DNA of 64,000 nt from the NCBI GenBank assembly GCA_963969595.1, contig OZ018410.1:2418001-2482000 (forward strand). Direction: 5' to 3'. Shown here in pieces: positions 1-11,432 of the stretch. The position numbers were made by a program, and so were the translations under genes. Numbering within the stretch: position 1 is the first letter of the stretch; the number at the start of each line of letters is the position of its first letter. The DNA comes from Neckera pumila. Taxonomy: Eukaryota > Streptophyta > Bryopsida > Hypnales > Neckeraceae. The notes beneath the pieces are model-generated. The model was not told the origin of the DNA. It did not search any database and saw only the letters and a program-made list of their open reading frames with translations.

Positions 1-326
1 AAAAAACCTCCAAAGCAATGGCCAAAGGACGAAAAGCATCTTTTTCCATCTCCGTGAGGTGCTGAAACAAATTTTGATATTAAGTTTGGGCCCAGTGGTT
101 GCAGGGATGGGAACAAACCCCCAAATTGGGTGAGAAGCCAACTCAATACTAATAGACTCCATGCAACTAAGAGCTGTAGTCATCCCCCCGAAGCACAAAG
201 TAAGACAAGAATTTGAAATGCTCTAGGAAAAGAATTTGACATGCCTTTAAAGTTGAGGCAAAACGAGGGGCGTGAAACAACAAACACGGCATTTATTATA
301 GAATAACTTTCATCTATGGTACTTAC
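1..326 (-). other. Intron of the phosphoglucomutase gene (left window edge)
   Basis: On the minus strand the last visible coding exon ends at 327 with a clean GTAAGTAC donor. The phosphoglucomutase sequence expected next (the region before the metal-binding loop) is not encoded in any frame of 1-326. This stretch is therefore read as intron, and the rest of the gene lies outside the window. Confidence 0.7.
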
Positions 327-2517
327 TTCATCAACTTCACATATTCCTCTGTAGAATCAATCACATCCACCTCAAATGCACCATCAGGTCCATCAAAGCT
401 GGTAGTACCAATCTTAGTGACGTCGACCTGACGTCTCAAAAAACAAGCATAAGATTTCGCAAACATAACGATGGAGAATTAGCAAGAAAAGTAGCCAAAG
501 AATCAAACAAATACGACGAGATAAGATGGCAAAGCATACATCTGGGATTCCATCTGTAGTGAGATACTCTGAAATGGACTTGGTATTGTTATATATCTTT
601 TCAGTCAAGTTCTCAGGAGCGGGTCCTCCGTTCTCACAATTGTACTTAATTCCAAAGTCCTGCACACAACAACAAGACTCAATTCCAAGCAAAATGTTTC
701 CTTATTTTCATCTTCGGAAAACAACGAGTAGTACAGCGCACAGACCATCTTAGACGTTCATAAGATTACCGCGAAGGGATTGCTCTAAATTGGGATACAG
801 TATTACTCACGAGTCTAAAGTTGTAAAAAACATGATACTCTTCTTTCAATCTACATTTTGTTAATTTTTCTTACAAAGAATCTCTCATAAGGTCCAGTAA
901 ACAAAGGAAAATACAAATAAGTACATATAACCATAAAGAGCTCCTCAGTCCATTAAGGATTTAAAATAAGGATGCCTGGAAAAACAATGCTATGTGACTT
1001 TTACCAGTGGGTGAGAAGATGGATTACCTCATCTGGACCACCCGGATTGTGGCTGGCAGTCAGAATGAAGGCCCCGTATGCCTTTTCGCCCTGTAAGACT
1101 CAATCAGTAGATATAACATATATAAACTTTTCGACCTCCAACGTGGCTCAAAGAATGAAAAGTTGAATCCCCAGAATAACAGTTCCTCCAGGCCTCAGAT
1201 AATTAAGCATAATTTTCTTTAGAAATCAAGATTACATATCATAACATTCAGACATAAAGGAAAAGTATCCAAAATCATTAAAGGCACACTTGGCGTTTGA
1301 AAATACCCTCTACGCATAAGTTCTTTTCAAGAGGCTTCAACACAAAAAAGATCATAAAAGATATTGGGAAGCACAACGGATGTAATATTGAAGGTGGTGT
1401 ATCTGGAATAGGAAAATAAGATAGAAAAAAATACACAAGTCTGTCTGGACTATTAACGAGTTCAGTGTATTAAAGCACATCCAGAGGATCTTTCTATAAA
1501 CCCATGGCTGGCTGAACAATCACTTACGCGGCTGTTTACTCGGTTTCGGATGATTGCAGACACAGCAGGAGTGGAGAGAAGCCCATTCTGTCCGACCCAG
1601 ACACTTTTCACGCCATTGGCTGCAGCAATTTTGACGATGATCTGCAACAACACTGAAACTGGTTATTTGCAGGCCTCAGCAATTCTCATTTTAGATTTAC
1701 CAACATACAAGCCCAAGGACGTCATAGCAGCATAACCCTCTTGAAGTGAAGGACAAACAGATGGCCCACCTGAATAGCATCAGTCGACCAGTAACGGCCA
1801 TCACCAGAGACAACAATGTTGGAACCTGCATGGGCGCAGAGATCATTTAACAGTCATATCAATCACACAATTAAGTCACGTCATTGGATGATTCAATGGA
1901 AATGCAAGGAAATCATCTTGATGAATGGATCAATCAGGTTTAGATTTTCTTATGTCAATTACAGAAAACTCGCAACACTGCTCTGAGAATATGAAGCTGC
2001 ATATTAAAAGTACAAATTTTCCTGGTGATCTTTATTTAGACAGTTACAGCTCCGAGAGACAACATCTGTCAGGTCGGAATACAAGAAGTGCAACAACACC
2101 TTTCACTTTCTCAGAGGGAAGAGCAGCGAAGGTGGATTGCACAAAATTGGCAAGGTAATTCTCTTGCTTGAACACTTTCACCTACACACGCCAATTCATA
2201 CGCCATCAATTGAGCTCAATTACTAGCAAGATCAAAATGCAATGTACTCAAAATTGCAATATCCAAAACTTCAATGAAATGTAAAATTGAATTACCAACA
2301 AAATAGAATCATCGCTAATACCAATTCTTGCTTAAAAATTCACAATCACTACATACTTCGTAACTGTTAAAATCAAGAGACTACAAGATCAAGACGATGT
2401 CATGATTCATCCATTCCAACAAAGCTACGTCTCTACCTTCTTCCGCAACCCCGAGGTCCCCGGCTTTTGTCCATCGAAAGGCTGAGTGGCCTGCTTCACA
2501 ACCTTAAACCCCACCAT
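327..2517 (-). CDS. PGM: Cytosolic phosphoglucomutase, N-terminal part (partial, 7 exons)
   Basis: Interconverts glucose-1-phosphate and glucose-6-phosphate in sucrose and starch metabolism. Exons on the minus strand: 2437-2517, 2100-2181, 1770-1825, 1528-1641, 1028-1090, 540-659 and 327-427. All join in frame at GT-AG sites and give 205 codons plus two bases. Visible hallmarks are [14 protein letters not shown] near the N-terminus (residues 14-27), VVSGDGRYW (59-67), [14 protein letters not shown] (91-104) and the phosphoserine loop TASHNPGG (Ser124). Then follow [15 protein letters not shown] (133-147) and a segment ending YVKLMK. The start ATG at 2517 gives MVGFKV, matching the N-terminus of plant cytosolic isoforms. 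The usual family length is about 580 residues, so roughly two thirds lies beyond position 1. An in-frame 5' extension is possible (see the leader entry). Family assignment is very secure; compartment is inferred from the short N-terminus. Confidence 0.95.
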
Positions 2518-3161
2518 CGTTCCAACTCTGCCCAGGAGAACATCACTGCACTGCATCAATTCCAATTACGAATCCAAGACAATTCAATTCCCCCAGTCCA
2601 AATTAATTAAAGATTCGATGCATGCATGCATGCATCGAATTCATTCATTCCTCCCCATATTATTTGAATATCAGTATAATTCAATCACACAGAGAATGCC
2701 ATAAACGCCTGAATCCCAAGGTCTGCCCTAAGTTAATCCGAGCGCTCATCTCCGCTGGAGCCAATTGGCAGAACCCAGGAAAACCCCACCTCCGAATTGC
2801 TCAGGAAAGATTGAAGATGGGCAGGTGGTGGAAGCGCGACTGAGCGTGGGTGGCGAAGGTGGGTACCTTACCTTGGATGAGGAAGGGGCAGCGAGAAAGC
2901 AAGTGGCGGAGCTGTGAGGAATGGAGGAAGGTGGGCGATCATGCAAAAGCACCGAGAGAGACAGAGAGAACCGGAGCTCAAAGGAGAAGGGAAGGCTAAG
3001 AGTGTGCTGACAGGGAACGGGAGGGAGGGCGCAGGAGCGGTGGACGCGTGGCGGCCCAGGAAGGCAGCATGCCCAGGAAGTGTTTTGCCTTCAGGTTTGG
3101 GAGGAGGGTAAGTTGAAGCATCCATTCCTTGGGAATTTAAGGTAGCCGACCCCTTAAGCAA
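2518..3161 (-). promoter_or_regulatory. 5' leader of phosphoglucomutase gene with probable leader intron
   Basis: A donor (CCAAG/GTAAGG) lies at about 2871 and an acceptor (CTGGGCAG) at 2528, ten bases before the ATG at 2517. The exon upstream of the donor is rich in CT runs such as CTCTCTGTCTCTCTC, as in plant leaders. It is also open in the frame that splices into the PGM ATG. ATGs at 3161 and 3125 would add roughly 85-100 residues rich in Ser, Pro and Ala. The simplest reading is an untranslated leader; a targeting presequence is the alternative. Confidence 0.5.
2613..2640. repeat. Perfect 28-bp palindrome with CATGCATG (RY) core
   Basis: The two 14-base arms (ATTCGATGCATGCA and its reverse complement) are perfectly palindromic and contain overlapping CATGCATG motifs. 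It lies inside the probable leader intron of the phosphoglucomutase gene. CATGCA is the RY element bound by B3 factors of the ABI3/FUS3/LEC2 group; use here is inference. Confidence 0.6.
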
Positions 3162-3320
3162 TTACGCATATTTGGAGCACAAGTTTTTGGAGTGTAGAAG
3201 TTTTTTCATGTACAGAAATAGAGTTTGGAAGGATTGCATGTTTTTCCAAAATTTTATTACCAAAAACGTAACTATTATAATTTTTTAGTAGAAGATTCTC
3301 TATGACCTATAATGGTGATA

Positions 3321-3725
3321 TAAGGTAGAGCCACCTATAACCGACCAAATAAGCAATTCCAACATGATCTAGAGTAGTGTAAGGTAAAACATATATTTTC
3401 AGAGGTGCATTTATAAAAAAGATGGGGATTGCAAAAAAATTTATAATTTTATCACATAAACTGAAATTACTATGAATTTTTGAAGCCAAAAGTTGGCCTT
3501 GACCTATGTCCAATGTATAGAGTCTTTCAATTTCGATCATTTAAGAGACTACTTCCTATTCACTTTGGCACTCCAAACCAAGCACATGTGTTGAGACAAG
3601 AATGGTGGAATTGATGGTTGGGACCAAGACTTAATGGTTGGAAATAAGGACTAGCCTCTTTTGCATTTAAGAAACCCAATTGAATGATGATGGGGTGGTG
3701 GTTGGTAATGGGGGGTTCTACCTTA
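3321..3725. mobile_element. MITE-like element, ends TAAGGTAGARCC (family X)
   Basis: The left end reads TAAGGTAGAGCCACC and the right end GGGGTTCTACCTTA, an inverted pair. The left 220 bases are closely similar to 37808-38035. That second copy has the matching right end GGTGGCTCTACCTTAG near 39110 and is interrupted by a TTAA element. A target duplication could not be fixed. Confidence 0.55.
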
Positions 3726-4764
3726 GACCTTTCTATTTCTAAACATAGGCTAATTGTAAAATCAACCAAGGGTTGAATGCAATATTAAGAGCCTTGCAAC
3801 CAATCATAATGTACCACAATTGCTTTGGAAACTGAGCACAACTTCACAGAAAGAGAGTAGCCTATAGATTTGGGGGGCAAGTCAATTTTTCAATATATTC
3901 TTTTGAAAAGTTGTTTTGGAATGAACTTTGAGCCAAATAAATATAATCGGACTGTAGAAATGGAGACTACAAAGCTTTAATTGACAATGTATTGCCACAA
4001 GAATGAAGGTGACCAAAGCTTTCATTTAGACATGAAAAGGGCTCAAAGATTGAAGTGAGAACTGAATCTACTACTATTAAGCAAAAAGTATCTCTAAAGT
4101 AGGTGGCTCAAAATTCTCTCACACTCTAAAACACTCCACTCCTCAAATATACATTGTTTGTACATGCTGGTTTTCCATCTTCACAAGAATGTACAAAAAA
4201 TGTACATTTCATGGTTTTTAAACCTCTGTTGTTTGAACTTCAAAAATTCATAACTAATTCCATAAAGTTACAAAAAAATATGAAATAACTTGGATTAGAT
4301 GCCAATTCTACTTGTTTTTCAAGGAAATTTTAATGAAATATAATTCAAATTTTCTTACCTCTCCAAAATTCAATTTCAACTCTTAAATGGGTAGTTTTTG
4401 GCCCTCCTACCTTAGCAAATCCATGTACATCTTTGGATTTCATGGATTAGACGGTGGTGGGCTTGCCAAGCAACATTGTTGCCTTCATGGCTCATGTATT
4501 TTGGTAAAAATTTGCCTAGATTGAAGCTTATTTGTACATTTCCTTGGCCAGCATAGATTCATTCAAACTAACATAGCTCACATATTATTGCATGCCTTGC
4601 CAAACAATTTGGTTTAAAGTGAGCGTCTAAAGATGCTCTAACTCCGTTCCTCTTTGGGATTTTACAAATTAGGTGTATTTTGACCTACAACAAGCATAGA
4701 GTGGTCGACCGGTCACTAAAGGGTTAAAAAAAAACACGTTATAGGTGGTCAAAGCAAAAACATA
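3726..4764. other. AT-rich intergenic DNA
   Basis: No convincing coding exon, RNA gene or terminal-repeat element is visible. It holds short AT-rich runs and scattered CTAAAG/TTTAGGG-like words only. Confidence 0.5.
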
Positions 4765-5338
4765 CTCCCTCTGTCTCACTAAAAACCTCCAAAAAGCTTC
4801 CCCATGAAGGATTAACTACATTTTTAGTCTTTCTAATAGGGATACATGCATTCAAAAACTAGTAACCCATCCTTTAGATCTTTGCAAAATCTCCGACTTA
4901 GGCACCATCGTTTAGGCACCCAAAATCCATGCAAAAAGTACCATATTTGACAAAATTTGTAAACGCTGCCAACTCCATCATTCTTGATGATTTAAATGTT
5001 GGTAGTAACATTGGGATTCTAGAAACATCTACTGCAACCTAATTACCCACAACAAAGATTGCTACACCACTTCAAGAACAATTCTTCAAAGTGTCGAAGT
5101 GGTCACCAAATCCATTGTCAAAACTACTATCTAAGGAAGCACAACAAGTCCAAGGTGTCTCATATGGGCAAGGCCAAAAAAATTTGGCAAAGACTGATGC
5201 TCCCTAATCACTTGACTTGCCCCCACGAGGTCGTTCAACACAGCCAACACTTATCCAACAATCGAAATCTAAAAACGGAGCTTTTTAGTGGGACAGAAAT
5301 TGTGCTTGATTTGGAGGTTCTTAGTGGGACAGAGGGAG
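4765..5338. mobile_element. Stowaway-like MITE (Tc1/mariner type)
   Basis: The left end is TA/CTCCCTCTGTCTCACTAA and the right end TTAGTGGGACAGAGGGAG/TA. This inverted repeat matches the CTCCCTCYGTCCCA ends known from plant Stowaway MITEs, flanked by a TA duplication (4763-4764 and 5339-5340). Near the right end a second copy of the terminus (TTTTTAGTGGGACAGAAA) sits about 45 bases inside. At 574 bp it has no transposase. Confidence 0.8.
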
Positions 5339-6072
5339 TATAAGCTTTCCATTGTTGGTGCTAGGGGGCATTGATTCTTGTTCATTTGAATTCTCCCTAC
5401 AAGGTTGCAATGGTAATCCAAAAGTGTCCCTGAAGATTGTGGAATAGTGAAGGAACCTTTTGCCATGTTTTGAAACCACATGGTGATGTTCATTAAAATT
5501 GTGACTTTTCAACCCAATTCCAACCCTTTCAACCCCAAATCCACAAGTTATCATGGATGAATACCCTTTGCAGTTTTCACACTACATTAGGATGCACTAC
5601 GACGCAAACGCAACAGAGCGCAATTGGGTCCAAAAGGAGGGGTCGCAACTGGGGGAGGGTCGATTTTTGGGTCGGTATACCTTATCCAAAACACCAAATA
5701 CAGCCACTAAGTCATTCAATGACAACTCGCATACTACTTCAGGTTAAATCTCTAGATACATCTCCAATTCAAATCAGTACCTTGAGCTGCTCTTGTTCTC
5801 CGTTCCTCACAGCCTCAAGATGACACTCATACGGGAGGACAGCTCCTAGAGTAACCTTCACTTCAGGCATCTACCTAAGGAAAGGGGAAAAGATGTTCTT
5901 ACATCAAGCACAGATGAGAGACTTGCAAATTTGATATTATGAGCTTTTGATCCAGCAAAACTGACTCCTCTCAAGGTAACACAGAATGCATGAAATAAAG
6001 AGGGAGAATTTGAAAGACCGAGTCATAGAGAGGAAAAAATCTACATCGACTGAATGTATTTATAAATAGAAG
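5339..6072. other. Region downstream of CLPP4; possible exon-like fragments
   Basis: Minus-strand stretches at about 5782-5871 (MPEVKVTLGAVLP..., followed by a GTACTG donor) and 5675-5738 (ending GVLDK before GTATACC) look coding in codon usage. They cannot be joined in one frame with the acceptors present. They may be relics of a gene or chance. The CLPP4 3' untranslated region should lie at the right end. Confidence 0.3.
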
Positions 6073-8191
6073 CTAATAAATTTCGTCATCAGAAATTTCA
6101 GGGGTTAAGAACTTCCGTGGGTTTTCCATGGCAGCTAAATTCTCCTTGCGGGGTTTAACTCTTTCTGACACTTCAGGCAGTTCGTTTATGGCAATGATCG
6201 CATCCTTGTCAATAACGCCATCAATAATGCCATACTCCATAGCTTCAACGGGAGACATGTACCGGTCCCTATCAATGTCCTTCTCTACCTGGAGAATCAA
6301 CAACCACACATTCAGTATCAGGAATATAATGTGGCCTTCATCGAAATCTCCTACCAATCGAGGCTGTCAACGTTCACCTCCTACTTAAGGCAGCAGCCTT
6401 CTACGCTAAACCCATCACTAAGGTAGGGAACCCATTTGTGTAGACCCGTTTCTGTGGTTGCAAGCAAGTGTCATCCAAACAAGTGACTTCTAAGATTTGA
6501 GATACTTTTAGGTTCTACCAAGCATACTTCCATGAGATACATCGTAGATGCAATACTCATAGTTCAAAGATAGTCTAGGTTTTTGATTGGGAGCTTCTCT
6601 TCATACTTCAACAATTCAGAAGGCATTCAACTAACATGTATATAGGGCTTCAGAATCCTCTCAACAGTGGGGACAAAACTACATCTAAAAATGATGTTCC
6701 CTTTTAATAATAGAAACCACACCTTAAACCCAAACAACGTAGTAATTTATGAAACACCAAGAGCCACACCTGTTCAATAGACCGCCCTGTAATCTCAGAT
6801 AATATACGCGTGATATTACTCTTATGGTACATAACCTCCTTGGCTTGAATTTCGACATCAATAGCCTGTCCGCTTGCACCTCCTAACGGCTGATGCATCA
6901 TAATACGGGAATTCGGCATTGCAAGTCGCCTCCCCTTGGTACCGCCAGCGAGTACTATCGCAGCAGTGGAAGCAGCCAACCCAAAGCAAATCGTTGAGAC
7001 ATCGGCTCTACACAGCTGCATGGCATCAAAAATTCCCATAGCAGCACTGCAAAAATATAAAATCAGTACCACATCCAGCGCTCCTATTCAGCTTCGATTG
7101 AACCAGTAATTTATACCAAACCCTAAATCTTCAATTACAACAAACGTAAAACTTGCTTTGCATCATCCAATCAAGTACGTGGAGTCAGAACCCCATTCTT
7201 ATAGGGCCAGGGCTCCTGTAGCGCTCAACTCAATGTCTATAGGCATAGAGTTACTACTTAAAACAGTGTCTATTTGCTAATTGAACCAGACATTTACAAT
7301 AAACCCAAAAAAGCTCAATTCCCACAATCGTGGGACTTCTCTTGCATCACCTTCATTCAAGTAAGTGCAGTTAGAACCCCATTTTTATAGGGCCAGGGCT
7401 TCTGTAGCACTCAACTCAATGTCTATAGGCACAGAGTTACTACTTGAAACAGTGTCTATTTGAACTTTGAAGCAATATCTACTTGCTATTGAACCAGCAA
7501 TTCACATCAAACCCTAAACCTCTCAATTCCCACAAACGTGCGAATTCTCTTGCCTCACCTCTATTCAAGTACATGCAGCTAGAACCGCATAGATGTAGCA
7601 TTCCACTTTAGAACTACAAAGCATAGAGTTACTCCTTCAAAGAGTGTCTATTTGAAACAAAATCTAATCGCTAATTGTAACACCAATTTACACCAAACCC
7701 TAAACCCCTGAATTCTCATAAAACTGGCTCCAATCCTCCATCCCCACCCCCACCCCACCCTTCCAGTACCTGATAGAGCCTCCCGGGCAATTGACGAAGA
7801 GCCGAATCTCCTTCTTGGGGTCCACCGCGTCCAGGAGCAGCAACTGGCTGATAATGGCGTCAGCAACGAAATCGTCCATCTGGTTGCCGAGGAACACGAT
7901 GCGCTGCCGCAGCATGAGCCCCATCACGTCCGCCTCCGCGGACCGCACGGCCTGCTGGGGCGCAGCTTGCGATGCCACGACGGGCGTCCACAACGAATTC
8001 GGCGACGCGGGCTGCCCACCATGATGATGGATCGAAGTGGCGCCATTCGAGACGGAAGCGCGAGGACAGAGTTTCGGGAGGCGAGCAGAGGAGGCAGCAT
8101 TGCGTCGGTCCAAGGGAGGGAAGCAGGGCGAGAGCGACCCTGGGAGAGCGAGCTTGGAGGACGAGGAAGTGACCGCCATGGACACCGCCAT
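6073..8191 (-). CDS. CLPP4: CLPP4, plastid ATP-dependent Clp protease proteolytic subunit
   Basis: Nuclear-encoded subunit of the chloroplast-stroma Clp protease core, which degrades proteins fed by ClpC-type chaperones. Minus-strand exons 7770-8191, 6770-7046 and 6073-6288 join in frame through GT-AG introns and encode 304 residues ending SDDEIY. Residues 1 to about 75 are Ser/Ala/Arg-rich and look like a transit peptide. The ClpP fold follows: FVADAIISQLLLLDA (108-122), CPGGSIS (135-141), the nucleophile Ser167 in GLAAST, His192 in MMHQPLGG and Asp237 in EKDIDRDRY. The run QAIDVEIQAKEVM and the ending FLTPEISDDEIY identify CLPP4 rather than CLPP3, 5 or 6. The start at 8191 (GCCATGG context) is preferred; an in-frame ATG at 8251 would add 20 residues. 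All three catalytic residues are intact. Confidence 0.96.
7095..7727. repeat. Tandem repeat filling CLPP4 intron 1
   Basis: The first CLPP4 intron (7047-7769) consists mostly of three diverged copies plus a partial fourth of a unit of about 183-208 bp. Copies are anchored at AACCAG near 7101, 7284 and 7492 and at AACACC near 7679. Each contains GTCTATAGGCAYAGAGTTAC or a decayed version and an AACAGTGTCTATTTG box. Copies two and three are most alike around TATAGGGCCAGGGCT. Confidence 0.8.
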
Positions 8192-9158
8192 GGCTGCAAA
8201 TACGGAATGCAGGATGGAATTGGGAAGTGTGGAATTGGGAGCAAGACGCAAGAGCTGCAGAGTGGAGAGCGATTAGACACTCTGTTCTAGGGTTTTGCGT
8301 ATTGAGCGATGCCATTGCTCGACGTACACCAGTGAGGAAGCCAATCTGGCTACCAGTGAGGAAGCCAACCAGGCTATTTTTTGGCTTCCTCACTGGTGCC
8401 AGATTGCACCAGAAAATCATAATTTGGCTAAAAATTGGCAACAAATTGTGAAGTTCCACCTAAAAATTGTGAATTAAAAAAAATCTTGGATGAAATTGCC
8501 AGATTGTGGATGAAAACATAATTATGAACATGTGATATGTGCTGATGTAGTATTTTCTATCCAATGTGTGGATGAATGTTGAAATTTGGAGCACCACTTT
8601 AACATTTTGTATCCCCCTTTTGCACTTCAAAATGAAAAAAAAAAGCCGTGACACGAACTGCCAAGAAATGGATGAGCTGGAAGATTGTGGATGAAAAAGT
8701 CATCATGCTCCTATTGGGTGATTACGTTCTTTAATTTTCCCTCGAAGTGTATAGGGCAATCATTGAGGTGGAACAAATTTTGGGAAAATAAAAAAGCAAA
8801 CTAAAAAGGAAGGCGAAGCTCGACGAGGATTGCCTAGTTTTTTTCCAAAATCCTTCCGCCTCGAGGAGATGGTTTGACGTAAATGCATGTATATAAAAGG
8901 ATGAAAACATGTGATTGATAAATGAAGAAATTGTAATCACCAATTACACGGATTTCACGCCTCAAGTTGAGATTATGAGAAATAATCTACCCACCTTTGA
9001 ATGGGACATTTCTTAGTATGGCATTACGAATGGGAATTTTTTGACAGTGGTTTATGGGGATGGAGATGGCCTTGGTTGGAGCTCCCTCATAATTAAAACT
9101 TGTGAGTTTGCAATTGTATATTCACAAGCAGAGCCAAGTGATAAGATAATGGAAGAGC
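8192..9158. other. CLPP4 upstream region with a small repeat hairpin
   Basis: The CLPP4 promoter and leader should lie here. At 8329-8393 the 16-base word CCAGTGAGGAAGCCAA occurs twice directly (8330, 8354) and once inverted (8378), giving a strong potential hairpin. Beyond this the sequence is AT-rich with no supported gene. Confidence 0.55.
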
Positions 9159-9395
9159 ATTCATTAGAGGGGTTTGGGGGGCCTTGGAAGATTGTTTCAG
9201 GCCCGTTCCCCAGTCTGCCCAAATTTAGTGAACGACAATAAAGGCGTGTCAAATTTAAAAAATAAAAAATAAAAAAATAAAAAATTACGTGGCAGTCGTT
9301 GTGCCACGTCAGCTAGCTGCTGTAGCTGCGTTCCCACAATCTGGGAACGCAGGGGAACTCGCAATCTCCTAACGCCCCAAAATCTCTTCTAATGG
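9159..9395. mobile_element. MITE-like element, copy 1 (paired with 53855-54130)
   Basis: The ends are CATTAGAGGGGTTTGGGG and CCCCAAAATCTCTTCTAATG, an inverted repeat. The inside (GGCCCGTTCCCCAGTCTGCC, then ACGTGGCAGTC and AGCTGCTGTAGCTGC) recurs at 53855-54130 in the same orientation. It is short, non-coding and present at least twice. Confidence 0.65.
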
Positions 9396-9460
9396 TTACA
9401 AAGCATTAGTTGCAACGTTGAACATTAAAATTGACATGTCATATATGTGGACCTCCTTAA

Positions 9461-9672
9461 CCCTTAGAGGATGTTGTAGTTGTTCTTCGGCCGATGAATG
9501 ATAGAAAATCCTTCTATATAGGACAAAAGTGCAACTATTCATCATCAAATTTTTGTGTAGAAAAAAGAGGTTGTGTACAATAGTTTGACTTTCAATGAGT
9601 GCTTTTGGATTTTTTTTAAACCAATGATTCATGCGGGATGATTTCTATGGTGACTAGCCCGTCCTTTAAAGG
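9461..9672. mobile_element. Short TTAA-flanked element, copy 1
   Basis: Bounded by TTAA at 9457-9460 and 9673-9676, with ends CCCTTAGAGGATG and GTCCTTTAAAGG. An inverted-orientation relative lies at 50627-50847 and shares GAATAGTTGCACTTTTGTCC. It is related to the larger TTAA family by its ends. Confidence 0.6.
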
Positions 9673-10340
9673 TTAATCTAGTCCCTTAAAAATATGGACA
9701 CCTAAAATCACTATTTTTCTATGTGAATAGTTACAAAAAATGTGAAAAAATTCATTCTTTACTTGGATCTTTTCCACAAAGTCAATTCTCCACCAAAGTT
9801 AAAATTAACTACATATTCCAAAAACTGAGAAAAAGAGTGAAAATGTATTAAAATCTGAAGTTTAAGCAACTGCCCTACTAGCCTTTTAACCCTTGCTAAG
9901 CACAATTTTTGTGTCTATATTTCCCAAGGAATGTACTGTGATCATGAACATCCAACAACATTGTTTTGGCGCTAGACTATTCTTTAGGTCCTGAAAGTGC
10001 TTCAAGCAAGCAAGCAAGCAAGCATCTTGTAGATTGAGAATGGGTCAATATTAAATATTTGGCAGATTGGTAGTAGATTTTACTTTTACTTCTCTTTGAT
10101 TGATAGACCTCAAAATTAATGCCTTCTATCTCTCCTTCATAACTTTCAGAATATATACTTAGTTAATTGAAAATTTTAGTGAAGTATTGACTTTGAGGAG
10201 AAGCATCTCAATGCAGAATGGATTTTTTTGTCCATGCTTCTATTATTAGTTTGGTGAATTTTTTTACTTTTTAGTTGACAAATGATAGGAGATTTCAATG
10301 CACCAAAGAATGCATCATTTGGATATTAGTTGCAAATTAA

Positions 10341-11432
10341 CCCCTAAAGGACCATTGTTCCTTTGGGGGACAAATGCGATTTCGGGCATGTACCTACGAG
10401 AATTTGACTTTTTAACATTTTTTGAAACTTTTAGTGGAGGTGAAGGATTGAGAGAGGTATGCAGGGTATAATTTTTTCCTCATGTAGACCTTTGAGCGAA
10501 AAGTTATACAATTTTTTGTCCAAAGTAGGGGAGAAGGGGCAGTCGGGCAAGGCCTGTGGCCAGTAGGACACTGTTGACTTTGTGGAGGGCAGCCTGAGTG
10601 GGCAACACACAAGTTCGGGAAGGCGGGGTTGCAAGCTTAGGCCGGCCCTGACACCCGGGGGGATGCACCAAGAAGGCAGGGCGACCTGTAGTTGCCCCCC
10701 TCGCCAAAGAAAGGGGATGGCAGGATTGCGGTGCCAGGTGGCCCTGTCTGGCCGGGGCACAAGGCGACTACCAGCCCTATCTGTCCCGGCCCTGCCATCT
10801 GCAGGGACCATGGAAGGGGGCCGGCCTTTAGACAAGCAACCCCCAATCCAACGGCCCGGGGGAAAATGTGCACTATGAATAATTTTCCCCCTTTTAAGGG
10901 CCTTTTTTCATTTTTTTTTCATTTTAAAAATCACCATATTATAGAAGTATTATATGACTACCTTTTCACCGTTTAGATTTTCCTCATTTTCATTTTCAAA
11001 ATGTGCATAAAATTTCCTATTTGGCCTAGTTCATTTGCATTTTTCTACACCTTCTTTCATTGCAAATTTTTTTTCTATATGTTCTATTCTTCCAATGTAG
11101 TTGAAAATTCTCTTACACATACCTAACATGGTCTTCTACATGCAGAAATTAAAGCTCAACTTTGTGTAGACCAGTTTTTTTCCTGTAGCCCTAGTCAAAG
11201 TGAGCTGAAATTGTAGGGCAGCGTGCAAAAAAAGTTTTCTCCAACTTCAAACACTCATATCTTCCAATTTGTACGGTCAAACTTCACGAAAATTTTACCA
11301 CATGATTTGAGACAAGTAAAGTATAAGATCCTACGGTTAGATTTTTTTTTAAATTTGGTTTTGTGGATGAACGCAACAGAAATGGCAATTTTCACTGCTT
11401 TTTGGCAAAAAATGACCTTGGTCCTTTAGGGG
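10341..11432. mobile_element. TTAA/CCCCTAAAGG element with GC-rich insert
   Basis: Perfect TTAA on both sides (10337-10340, 11433-11436) and inverted ends CCCCTAAAGGACCATTG and CCTTGGTCCTTTAGGGG. The outer parts match the copy at 45491-46400 (TTTCGGGCA, GTACCTACG, GGGGAGAAGGGGCAG). The inner 10535-10875 is foreign to the family. No transposase is encoded, so it is a non-autonomous element of piggyBac-like signature. Confidence 0.8.
10535..10875. other. GC-rich island inside the TTAA element
   Basis: About 340 bases with far higher G+C than anything around them, for example GGCCGGCCCTGACACCCGG and GGGGGCCGGCC. The island begins just after GGGGAGAAGGGGCAG, where the sister copy at 45491 continues directly into AT-rich sequence. 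It is open in several frames, as expected of GC-rich DNA, but no protein family is recognisable. Captured host DNA or a foreign fragment are possible sources. Confidence 0.6.

Noticed and set aside
5553..5872. A small minus-strand gene after CLPP4 (MPEVKVTLGAVLP...)
   Set aside because: Exon-like pieces could not be joined in one frame with the available acceptors.
7860..8459. 199-codon and other overlapping frames across CLPP4 exon 1
   Set aside because: GC-rich exon shadows; only the spliced CLPP4 frame gives conserved motifs.
10005..10023. CAAG tetranucleotide run
   Set aside because: Short simple repeat of about five units, of no note.
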